In this document: in pieces, positions 34,808 through 45,362 of the stretch
Numbering within the stretch: the first letter of the stretch is position 1
Layout of the letters: every line of letters begins with the position of its first letter
Source: Pachyseris speciosa
Taxonomy: Eukaryota; Cnidaria; Anthozoa; Scleractinia; Pachyseridae
Assembly (NCBI GenBank): GCA_016490735.1
Contig: JAEMWC010000008.1
Location: 2,067,501 to 2,131,500 of the forward strand
Direction of reading: 5' to 3'
Length of the DNA stretch: 64,000 bases
Position numbers and translations under genes: made by a program
The notes under the pieces: generated by a model
Databases searched by the model: none
Told to the model about the DNA's origin: nothing
The model's input: only the letters and a program-made list of their open reading frames with translations

Positions 34808-37800
34808 ACTTCATAGGGTTAGGGTGACAGCTTATTTTCTTTCTTGTTCTCTAATAGAATAGTGTCTCCTTCCCTTACCTCACGGTCTTTTGCATGAAAC
34901 ACCCTATCAACATAGTCTTTGTTAGACCCCTTCCCGTGGGTGTATTGATCACGGACTCCTTGATCACTTACTTCCACTTCCTCATCCTCACCATCAACGA
35001 GCTCAGGCATTTTAGTGGTAATCTTCCTTCTTAACAGCAACTCCGCAGGACTCTTTCCCGTGGTCGAATGCGGCGTCGATCGGTACGCCAAAACTCGTCT
35101 CTCCAATCCTTCCTTCGGCGTGAGCAGCTCCAACGGACTTCAACAGCGATCTGTTTTGCCTTTCTACTTCTCCGTTGGCACGTGGCCAAAGAGGTGTTGT
35201 GTTCTGGTGTGCGATCCCCATTTCTTGCAGATACTCTTCCACCTCCTGGGACACTGGGTTGGCACAATTGTCGGTTCGCAGACCTCTAGGTAGTCCATTT
35301 TTTGCAAACAGGGCACCTAGGCAATGAATAATGGTTTTGCTGGAGGTTGTTCGGATGACATCAACTTCCAATCAACGAGCACTAACAGGTGTTCTCCAGA
35401 CGGTAATGGATCCATCAGATCCACAACTACTTCCCACGGTTTTTTGGGTAGGATCGTTGGTTTCACCGCGGAGGTGAAACGTTCTTAGTAACCAGCTGAC
35501 AGCCATAAGACTCTGAGCATCTTCTCTCTGCATCGTGATCCTTTCCAGACCACCAGACTTTCGTATGAAGTCTCTCCTTTGTCTTTACAACTCTGTGGTG
35601 CACCTCATAAGCCAGACTGATTACTCTCTTGCGAAGAGCTAGGGGTAGAATTATTCTTGTTCCTCGTAGAATTACATGACCGATGAAGGTCAACTCATTG
35701 CGCACAGGCAAATACGGCTTAGGAGCATTGTCCCACTTTCCTTCAATGAAGCAATTTCTGACTGCTTGCAACTCTGGATCTTGTGCTGAGATTCGTTCAA
35801 TCTTTTTTAATTCTAAGTGCAGCAGGGAGAGCATGCAGAGCTACCATACGTACATATCCATCATCTTGCAGGGACTGATCTGAAGCTTCAGAGTGTGAGT
35901 GTGAGTGCTTCATGGTCTGTTACAAGATAAAACTATGGGAGCCAATACAAGTAGAGGTGGAAGCGTTCACACCCCCAGACCCCAAAGCTAGTGCCTCCTT
36001 CTCTATTTGGCTGTAACGGCGCTCCACTTGACTCAGACTACGATTGGCGTAACAGACAGCACGACTCTCTCCATTTTTCTCTTACACCAGCACCGCTCCA
36101 AACCCACCGGACTTGCGTCAGTGGCAACACGGGTAGACGCGCGCTTATCAAAGTAAGCTAAAACTGGTGCACTTGCCACTTGACTCCTCAATTTCTGGAA
36201 TGATTCTTCTTGCTCCTTACTCCACATAAACGGTTCTCCTTGCCTTGCAAGTCTCCTAAGAGTATCGGTGGTGGCAAAAGCAGGGATAAACCTGGCACTG
36301 AATCCCACGAGCCCACGAAGGTACGAACTTCTGAAGGTGTCTGTGGTTTACTTGCTTCTTCAATGGCTCTGGCTTTTTGTCCTCAGTCGGTCCAATTCCA
36401 TGCTTGCTAAGCAAAAGACCCCTGAACACCACTTTGTTCATCCGGAATGTGCACTTATCAGCATTCACATTCAGCTGCTTCTCACTAAGACGCTCCAATA
36501 CACTACGTCAGTTTTTGTCATGTTCTTCTGTGTCTCGACCATGAACGATAAGATCACCTGCTATGTTAGTCACACCTTGCAAACGTGCCATTGACTGGGT
36601 GATGACATGCTGATACTTTTCTGGCGCAGCATTTACACCAAGGCTTAGACGTTTGTACCGATCCATCATGGGTGGCGAAGGCAGTGATATCCCTTGACTC
36701 TGCATCCAACTCGATCTGGTGAAAACCCCATCTCAAATCCAATTTTAAGAAGACAGCACTTCCATTAAGACTCTAGAGCGCTTCATCTATGTCTCCTGAT
36801 GCATTTGGAACAATAACAATAGGACTAACCCATGTTGTAGGTCCATCAACCCTTTCAATGATGTCCTTTTCAAAAATTCATTAAACTTAGCAGTTATCTT
36901 GTCTATTAGTGAAAATGGCACTCGTTGCAACTTTTGAACCACTGGGGTTACACTTGGATCAATATGTAGCTTCAACTGATCATCCTTTAGTTTTCCATTT
37001 CCCTGAAAAACACTGGGGTATTTTTCCTTGAGTTCTCCGACAAAAGTGTCATCAACAGTGTCACAGTTCCATGCATTGAAAGTCTCTGCTGGACCCACAC
37101 GAAGGATTCCAAGATCTGTGGTGGTTGCGTATCCCAACAAATAACGCCCTGTCTTGACCAGAATAAATTTGCCACAGTCTTTGTTTTGGTAACAGAACCT
37201 TGTGACTGAAACTGACTTTCAACTTCAAGCTCTCGACCCGCAAAAGCATACAACTTCTTTGTGTATGGTTGTAACTCAAACTTTAGCCCCTGATGTTTTA
37301 ATTCCTGTAAAGTACCCATGCTAATTAGGTTGCTTGTGGAACCTGAATCAATCAGCATGTCTCTGTTGACTCCACCAATGCTCACAGATATCATTGGCCC
37401 AGCTGACGTCGACAAAGCACATGTCTGTTCCTCCATAGTCAAAGCAAACGTGTTATCCCCACCTGAGTTTTCAAAAGTGCACTCCACAAAATTGGCCAGT
37501 CTTCCTTGAACGTGGCGTCGCTGTCCACCTCCCCGTTGTTGAGTGGTACTTTGCTTTTCCTGCTTTTGACTTCTTCGCCCTTTGCAACAGTTAGCAAAAT
37601 GACCATATTTATGTCAATTACTACACTTTCAACCTCGAGCTGGACAATTTCTACCTTGAGCAAGGTGACTCTTTACCACAGTTGAGACATGTTTTGCGAG
37701 GTTTTCCTCTAAATCCATGCCCTGACGTTTCTTCAATCACATTAGTGCTTGCTCCTGGCTCTCGAACTGGAGTGATCATTTGGTTTGCTTGCTCACGTGA

Positions 37801-38498
37801 CGCTTCCCACTTCCGAACTTTATCCAGTGCAGCTTCCAAAGTGATATTATTGACTTCCAGCAGCTTCTTCTTCACCTCGACATCAGGCCGCTTTTCGATC
37901 AGTTGGTCTCGCAGATTTTTTCTCAAAGCTTCACCAAAATTGCGATGACGCGCTTCTTTATGGAGGCGAACCATGAATTTGTCAGCGGACTCCCCCTGTG
38001 TCGCCGCAAGTTGGCGAAAAACATGTCGCTCAAATGGCACGTTGTCCTCCTATCGAAAATAAGCATCCAGCTTTCGAAGACACACTTTGTAAACATCATC
38101 CTCCTTGGCATTGACCGGCCCGGTATCTGGAAGATCTTCGTAAATATCTTGGACTGTCATACCCGCTAAATGAAGTAATTGAGCTTCTTTTCCGAACGGC
38201 GTTCGTGATTCCCTTCCCATCGATGTAATACTGATACGATCGTCTCCACTGTCGCCAACGTTCCGCGACCTGAGGTGAAGAGCCTGTTAAATCTAACGGC
38301 GGCAACGCTCTTTCCAAGGAATTCGACATCCTCGTCGCCAATTTGTAGTGTATAGAAACCACAAAGGTAATCCACTGAGGCAAAAACATACGCTTTATTC
38401 CGAACACACCAAGTACATCACTGCCCACTTTCCCCCTCTCGCACACACCCCAAGTTCCCGAATATATTCGCGAACTACCGCTGTCCTAATACACTACA
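34808..38498 (-). mobile_element. Ty3/Gypsy LTR retrotransposon, degenerate, 3'-truncated
   Basis: Order on the minus strand: LTR (38344-38498), gag from ATG 38329 (RWRQWRRSYQYYIDGKGI), zinc knuckle remnant (CLNCGKESPCSR, about 37660), protease with IDSGSTSNLI (about 37350), RT (about 36510-37000), RNase H (ATDASPVGL, about 36100), integrase zinc-binding region (KTKERLHTKVWW, about 35570) and core (about 35010-35370). Frames are broken many times. No second LTR is seen at 34808. Unit A lacks it between about 11805 and 12030. Confidence 0.8.
38344..38498 (-). repeat. 155-bp LTR (5' LTR of Gypsy element)
   Basis: On the minus strand it starts TGTAGTGTATTAGG and ends TATACACTACA, so the termini are inverted (TGTAGTG/CACTACA). 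It has a GGAATAAAGC poly(A) signal. It is followed by ATTGGCGACGAGGATG, a typical Gypsy primer-site context next to the gag start. Confidence 0.7.
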
Positions 38499-39513
38499 CT
38501 GAGAGATTCAAATTGCAAGATATTGCAGCTGTGCCGAGTTACAATAGTTCGCCACAACTTTTGTGCTGGAAATTGGAAAGAAATATAACACTAGCAATTA
38601 CGAAGTGTCAGACTTATGCTTGCAAAAAAGCAGCTGTGTTTTTGCTAAACGACAATCACAAGGAAGACATAAAGAAAAATAATTTGCACTATTAATACTT
38701 CCTTTCTCCGCTTCTCATTTTTTTCTTTCTAAACGATCTATTGAAAGATTCTTTTTTCAGGAGAGAGATGCTACGATAAGCAAGGATAGGTTGTTTGGTG
38801 TTTGTTAGTTCTTTGTTTGGCATGATCTGAATAGAAGATCTTAAATAATTCGGCGCGTTTCTTTTTTTTTTTTTTTTTTTTTTCTTTTTTTTTTTATATT
38901 TCACTTGCACATCATAATTACTTACTGACAATTACATTACATACAAACTTACGTTACAACACTAAAACAATGCAAAAATTTTACAAGTGTCGCTGCTTTA
39001 GATTCTTGTACTCTTATTACAGTTTTTCGGTTGTTAAGCATCATCGGTGTTTTACGTACATACATACACATGCACCTTCCCTATCCCCCCCTACACACAC
39101 ACACACACACACACATAAGTTACTTGTACTATCCAGACAAAGATAAACGATGACGTCAATAATTCCCGTAATGATACATAGTGTGCATACAATACAGAGG
39201 CGCTATTGGTTTGAAGAAGTGGCTAACAATACTCTACAGATATACTGCTGGAGAGCAAGGTCTAGTTTGTCATATTTTCTACAAAAAGGGTAGTAAAGGT
39301 TCCCATTTCTTTCGCGTAATTGTATCATTCTTCTCTAGTTGATAAATATGTTGTAGATTTCAATATTGTTCGAACATTGGGTTGCGTTCTTTAAACCTGC
39401 ACAGCCAGATGAAATATTTACTTGTCATAAAACAGAAATTTATTTGCAGGCTGAATTGGGAAGTATCCGGTCTCAGTCCCATGCAGGTAGCTGCCTGAAG
39501 AATGTCCTCTTTA

Positions 39514-40098
39514 CTAACAAATTGGCAGGTCTGCATCCATGAAAAAGAAACGAGAATTATTACAGTTCCAAAAGAAATGGAGAAGGCTTTCTTTTTCTTT
39601 TTGACAGAAGGTGCACATATCGTTGTCTCTAAGTCCTATTTTCTGAAGAAAGCTGTTGGTCGATAGTCGTCGATGTAAGAATTTAAAATTGAAAACAATA
39701 AGTTTTGAACTTTTGGCACATTTAGAGGCCAAAACGTAGGCTGCTTTCCAATTAATTTCTTGCCCTGGTGTAAGATTAATTTCTTGGTTCCATTTTTCTT
39801 GACTTGGGATTGGTAGATCGCTTTTTGTTGATATTAATTTCTTATAGACAAATTTGGATGGTTTTGAGTTCTCTACAAATTTTAAAAATGAGCTCTCATA
39901 ACTAGTTTCACTTCCTCCCCTTTGCCTACGAAGAGAGTTGATTGCCGATATTAGTCCATAAAAACTTAAAGCTGGGACTTGCAGGGAATATTTGTTTTGG
40001 AAAGCAGTCAGCGATAGAAATTTAAAATTATCGTCCATCATATTTTTAACTTTAGTTATACCCTTGAGAAACCAATAATCCTTAAAATCAAAGTACAA
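39514..40098 (-). pseudogene. LINE ORF2 C-terminal fragment
   Basis: About 190 codons ending in a Cys/His cluster (CTFCQKEKESLLHFFWNC) typical of the end of L1/Tx1-like ORF2 proteins. No catalytic domain is present. Confidence 0.7.
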
Positions 40099-40108
40099 CT
40101 GTGAAGAA

Positions 40109-41259
40109 GTCGTGGATATGTGACCTTATTTGCGATAAGGGGGATTAAGCCAAGGTGACTCGAGAAAACGGCGTTTTAACTAGTTTAAACGCGTAAAACT
40201 CTTTCTGGAAAGTGTTTAAACAATTTTTTAATGCGTTTAAACGGCCAGCTCTTTTGAGCATCAATTATTTTGTTCATGAGCTTAACGAAATTTAACCTCG
40301 GGGTGCATATTTACATATTCGCGTTTGAATGAATTATCGAGGCAGGGAGATAACGTGGGAGTTAAAACAATGTGCTCCTGTTGAAAGCTGAACAGGTTTC
40401 TGTCTTGTGCGTATGGTCGGATAAATATCAGGCAAAAGGACGATTTGGCCAAAACGAAGCCAGCCAAACACTGCAGTATTTCGAGGAAATTGTCAAACAA
40501 AGCTATCGAACGAACGCAACCGAAATTTGACATATGCAAATTACGCTTTTTACTGCCGGTGTGAAATGCAATATTTGCCGGCGTTTTCTTAAATAACCAT
40601 TGATGCCATGTTTTAGGATTTAAATAAACAAGTTTCATTCAGAACTTTGATTGAAAACATGGCGCGTTTAGTTAAAACGAAGAGTATTTCTCAAATAAAA
40701 GCAAACTTGTTTTTACATTATGGCTAGACGCGATGGCGCCACAAAAAATTTCATTTCAGATTGCGTTGTTATAGTTAGAATTTCATTTCCAACTCTGAAA
40801 ATGGCTTCGCGAATGCAGCTTTATTTGTGTCAAAAGTTTCCGTCATCAATTTCAGTGCACACTTGGAAAATATCTTGGGTTGAACGTATCATATGTTTTC
40901 CACAGATCGTGAATTGGATGAACGTAGCTAGGAAAAGCTGCGCTTGTGAAGGGATGTTGTTTATAATTTCTTTCGCCCTCTGGCTGTTTGATCGAACGTT
41001 CCTTTTGCCATTTATTCGTTCGATCCGAGCTGAAATAAAGTTACTTTACTTTATTTTTTCATTCCATTCTGGCGGTTCATCGGTTCGACTGTTTCTCCTT
41101 AGACATACTTCGGAAAGCCGATAGAGGTGTTCCGGCAATATTGCGGAAAAAAATTTTGTCTGCCGTTGACATATCGATTTGTTTACATCTGAGTGAGTGA
41201 CAAATTTGCATAATCTAACCCCCAACAATACTCGTTCCTACGCTTCGCGTATCCACGAC
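40109..41259. mobile_element. 1151-bp element with short inverted ends nested in LINE
   Basis: GTCGTGGATA at 40109-40118 and TATCCACGAC at 41250-41259 are inverted. The two LINE ORF2 parts on either side would join if it were removed (KPFF to YFDFKDYW). ORFs inside (40282-40638 minus, 40720-41124 plus) match nothing I know. Confidence 0.5.
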
Positions 41260-42059
41260 TAAAAAAAAGGGTTTGTTTTCAATTCTTATAAGTGAGTTGT
41301 GCCACAAGGGTGAAGACACAAAATGTTTTTTGGACGTCAAAGTTTCCTCGAAGAAGGCTTCCGACCAGATTTCAAGAATTTCTTTAACAAAAGGGTCCGA
41401 TACCTTAATCAAAGAGCGCATGTCCTTTCTATTAAAGTGCACATGAAGCGAAATTTTTCATTAGCTTGTTCGAAAAAGCTTTCAAAATGATGAAGAACGG
41501 CGTTTATTTTATTGTCCTCGTTCGTCTGTTAGGCTGCCTCTCGCGTCCGCCACAGTCAAATTTTAAAATCAAAAAGTGGCTTTTAGGTTTAACTATTTTA
41601 AAGGCTAACGGTGCTCTGCTATAACCAGTTCTTTACCAGCAGGCCAGAATTCACCATTGATATATAACTTATCTGGTTGGGCTGTGCTGAAAGCTGCATG
41701 GATTCCATTCCTCCGGGCTTTTCTTAAAGTTTCCACCTGTGGTTTTCGCCTGTCGATTATTTCAGTCGGTAGGTCTTTGAACATTTGATAGTTCTTACCG
41801 TGAAGCCGACGTCCCAGAGCTAAGATGTCTTCACAGTCCTTATATCTCAGAAAGCGAGCGAGGATAGGTCGCGGCCCTCCGTTTTTGCCTTTGCCAATTC
41901 GGTGAACACGCTAAATTTCAACCTCCTTAGCGTTTTCATAATCAAGCTCTTGTTCTAAAAAGCGACGGAGTGTTTGTTCTGTATCCTCTTTCAGATCTGA
42001 TCGTCTTTGTGTCTCTCGGATGTTCATAAACTTAATGTTCTCGCGTCTCGAGTAAGCTT

Positions 42060-42554
42060 CTAAATATATAAGTTTTTATTATGCAATTGCTTAGTTTGAT
42101 CTTCAAGTTCTTTTACTTTTTGCCTCACATTTATCGCATTTGTTTCACCTGCCTCTTGCTTATTCTCTATAGACTTAATCTTTTCTTTAAACTGGGTGTT
42201 GACGTTCTGAAGTCCTTCTGTTGATTTATTCAGTTCTTGTTTGGTCGAGATTTCAGAATCTTCAAGTCGCTGCGTTCTCAATTCTAGATTCTGTAACTTG
42301 GTCTCAATATTCTCTAAAGAGCTTTCTATTTTGTCTAGTTTCTGAAGCTTTTCGAGAATCTGTTTTAATATGTGACTCACGTTCTCCGACAAGTCTAGCG
42401 CTGCCCAAATTTGGTCTTCACCACCGTCTCCATCGACGTCGCTAGAGTCTTGGTTTTTCGCCTTTTTCTTCACGGGAGAGTCGTTATCACCATCAGTCGA
42501 GTTCGATGATCGATTTCGCCGCCTGGCGAGGTACTTTTCTATGACTTTGGCCAT
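42060..42554 (-). pseudogene. LINE ORF1 coiled-coil protein fragment
   Basis: 165 codons from MAKVIEKYL. Basic N-terminus, Asp/Glu-rich stretch about residues 18-50, and heptad-like coiled coil about 60-155. The stop cuts it before the RNA-recognition part, whose traces (AYSRRENIKF, RVHRIGKG) are readable in other frames down to 41600. Confidence 0.65.
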
Positions 42555-42789
42555 TGACCACTTCAGTAAATCACGGAAATGAGCGGACAGCTAAATCAAG
42601 CTCCTCACGCCGCCATTACTCAACCCAGTCCCCATTCGGTGCGTTTCTTGTCGTTATTAGATAAAGAAATTAAATGGGGGCGTGAATATATGAATTTTAT
42701 GGGTAAAAATAGAGCTGTAGCCAGGATAAGACATATTGAAGTAAAAAGCGTTCTCTGGTTAAAAATTAAAAACATAAGCTTTCGACTAT

Positions 42790-43540
42790 AGGCCTGGTTC
42801 AAACGTCGAACTTTACATGTGCCGAACCTAATTATTAGGTTCGGCACATGAAAAGTTCGACCTTTGAATCAGTTAGGATCGACACTTTTGTATTTGGGTC
42901 GACCTTGCCGTTCTATTCGACTGTGCCAGTAGAATAGAACGGCAAAAGTTCGACTGCGATTCAGACGTCGAACTTTACATGTGCCGAATGCAATGCATAC
43001 ATTACAAATAAATTATATAAATTATTTGTACCCACAATTCTACACGTTCAAGCAAGGTGTCATGCGCAAAAGGCATGCTTTCAAACAATATGGCGGTAAA
43101 AGAGGAGAGAGTTTGTCCTTCACGCTTGAAAAACACGAAATAACGTCAACCTTTGTGTTTCTGCCCAACCGACGATAGGATTGAGGAACAGTCGTGATGT
43201 CGTCTCGTTGGGATGAAATCAATAACAAAAGAACGAAAGAAACATTTGAAAAACTTGCTTTCTACGGTGGTGTAACGCCATTTGTATGTTTAACCGCCTT
43301 CTTCTATTTTCACGGATGGCATTAGCGAGCATAACAAGCTTCGAATTTTCACAGTGTTCGTTTTGCCGCGGCATATTGATTCCATCAAGACTTCAAACAA
43401 GAGCCGCCGACCTCAAAGGTTTTGTGGGAATTACCAAATTAAATTCGACACAATTAGGTTCGACGCCTGAATCAACTGTCGAACTTAATAATTTGGGTCG
43501 ACCCAAATAGGTATTAGGTTCGGTACAAATGTAATGAAAA
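42790..43540. mobile_element. Hairpin-rich repeat, probable DNA element
   Basis: Near-perfect palindrome at 42815-42861 (arm ACATGTGCCGAACCTAAT and its inverse), further GTCGAACTTTACATGTGCCG at 42967, and related GGGTCGACCC and AGGTTCGAC pieces up to 43530. Part of the 42.7-44.05 kb insert absent from unit A. Confidence 0.5.
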
Positions 43541-43689
43541 ATGTAACGCGCGGACGGAAATATATACGAAGAGGTTGCGAAAATTTGAGAATAAAAATAC
43601 AAAAAGACGTGTGAAAAAAAGCTAGAAGATAAAAATGTAAATGAGGTCTAATTACAATAAAATGGAGTATTGCCTAAGCAACGGTTTTG

Positions 43690-44040
43690 AGTTATTATCC
43701 ATGTCGACGATTTTTGCGGTGTGCCAGGATTCTAGTGTTTTTCGGACGCGTAATTGCCTTTGTCAATGACACAAGCATTATCGAAATCAATGGAGTGATT
43801 GTTTTGCCACGCATGGTTGGCAACATTAGAGCTATTTGAATAGTTCTTCAAGTTTCGTTGATGTTCCTTTTTTCGGGTTTGGAAGCATCTTCCGGTTTCT
43901 CCTATGTAGTTCCAAGGACAGTCTTTACATGGAATTTTGTAAACAACATTACTTGGAAGATCCGAGGGTTGTCTGAACTTTGGAGACGGGAATTCTTGTT
44001 GAAGGGTTTTGATTGGTTTGTTGACAACCCGGATATCGTT
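43690..44040 (-). mobile_element. Penelope-like remnant, GIY-YIG endonuclease
   Basis: Minus-strand reading KIPCKDCPWNYIGETGRCFQ, TRKKEHQRNLKNYSNSSNVA, NHAWQNNHSIDFDNA. These are the GIY-YIG, Arg and EH positions plus the H/N motif of Penelope-like endonucleases. No RT is seen. It lies at the left border of resumed unit-A similarity (44055). Confidence 0.75.
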
Positions 44041-44828
44041 TTAATGAAAACCGCTTTCCATCCCGTCGCTACGCTTGTTCGAAAAATATTGAATGAAAAA
44101 TAAAACGAGAATAATGTTTATAACTACGTGTCGCCTCATAATTTCCTCCATTACCATTTTAGGAATTGGCAATAATCGTTGCTATTTCTTTCTTTCGCGT
44201 CAATTTCCGATCCAAAGTTCAGCAACTCCAATTTAAGCCATAAACGTTCAGCCGGAATAGAGGATACAAACAGAAGGCTGGTTTTCATTTTCATATTTTC
44301 CTTTCGCTAGGTAAACTATTCACGCAGGAATGTGAAACACAAAAATAGAATTTTAGCAAGCGGCTAAAATTTGGGCCTGATCACAGGTCAGTTACCGCTC
44401 AAGACGATCTAGTGTTGGAAATTTTTTTTCTTTCTTTGCCATCTTCATAATATTTACAAGTATTACACCTAAGGTAGAGGCGAGGAAACCTCAGGAAACC
44501 ACAAGGCTTATAGGAGAGGCCACCTCGAAGGAAAATATTAGAGTAAATTTTGTGCTGTGTGAGCGCGGCATGACAGGTTAAGGGTTGTTTAAAAAAACCT
44601 TTATGCCAACCAGATGTCAAAACACCTTTTATTACACAAAAAACAAGGCCATTAAACCTATACGCAAGTTCAGTTTACCTTAGTTCCATCGGGAATAAAC
44701 CCAATGGTCGGAATAATTTTACTATTTGAAATTGTAATATATTACTGTACATAATTTACAAGTGGTTTTTTTCTTTTCTTTTTTTTTTAATTTATATTGA
44801 CTTGATGCGAAAGCGTTGTCAATTAATA

Positions 44829-44872
44829 AATGTAGATGTAGATGTAGATGTAGATGTAGATGTAGATGTAGA
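44829..44872. repeat. (TGTAGA)n minisatellite
   Basis: Seven TGTAGA/ATGTAG units in a row. Absent from the corresponding part of unit A. Confidence 0.9.
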
Positions 44873-44945
44873 AAGGAAATAGTCTCTAGATCAAAGATTA
44901 CTTGCGCATCAGAACTTTTAAACATGACATTTTTTTTACATTCTG

Positions 44946-45362
44946 AAGCCGGTTACAGACGAGCAAGTTTTCCTTGACAAGTTTTGACTTGACAAATTTT
45001 ATTTGCTGGTGTGTAAAGAAAAACTTGTCAAGTTTTTCCTTGACAAGTGCACTTGCTCAAAAACTAGCATGCTAGTTTTTGAACAAGTGGACTTGTCAAG
45101 GAAAAACTTGACACATCTCAGAACTTGCTCGTCTGTACGGGTCAACAAGGAAAACTTGTCAAAAAAATTGCCGTCCGCTGTGTAATTGAATTGCTGGCTA
45201 CAGTGAAGATTTGTCAAAGAAAATTTGTTCATTCGTTCACACCAGCAAATAAAACTTGTGAAGGCAAAACTTGCCAAAGAAAACTTGTCGTTCATAAACA
45301 TGAGCAAATAAAAATTGTCAATGACACTTGACAAGGAGAACTTGCTCGTCTGTAACCGGCTT
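44946..45362. mobile_element. 417-bp MITE with internal palindromes
   Basis: Ends AAGCCGGTTACAGACGAGCA and TGCTCGTCTGTAACCGGCTT are exact inverted repeats. Inside, ACTTGTCAAGGAAAAACTTG-type units occur in both orientations, with a central AACTAGCATGCTAGTT palindrome, so both strands carry open frames by symmetry. Unit A at about 13325 lacks it. Confidence 0.85.

Larger units (their letters stand above)
38863..42637 (-). mobile_element. L1/Tx1-like LINE, internally deleted
   Basis: The 5' end is at right. ORF1 begins at ATG 42554 (MAKVIEKYLARRRNRS, acidic linker, then a long coiled coil EKLQKLDKIESSLENIETKL) and continues in broken frames to about 41600. Only the last part of ORF2 remains (SSPLWHNSLIRIENKPFF, about 41250-41442; FLKGITKVKNMMDDNFKFLS to CTFCQKEKESLLHFFWNC, 39514-40098). 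Endonuclease and RT are deleted. A T-run (poly(A) of the minus strand) lies at 38861-38895. G(C/T)GCGTTTCT flanks both ends (38853, 42638) and is single in unit A (about 12394). Confidence 0.8.

Noticed and set aside
44829..44872. Telomere-like repeat
   Set aside because: The unit is TGTAGA, not TTAGGG; it is a simple minisatellite.
45003..45334. Paired ORFs on opposite strands
   Set aside because: They result from the palindromic units of the MITE at 44946-45362.
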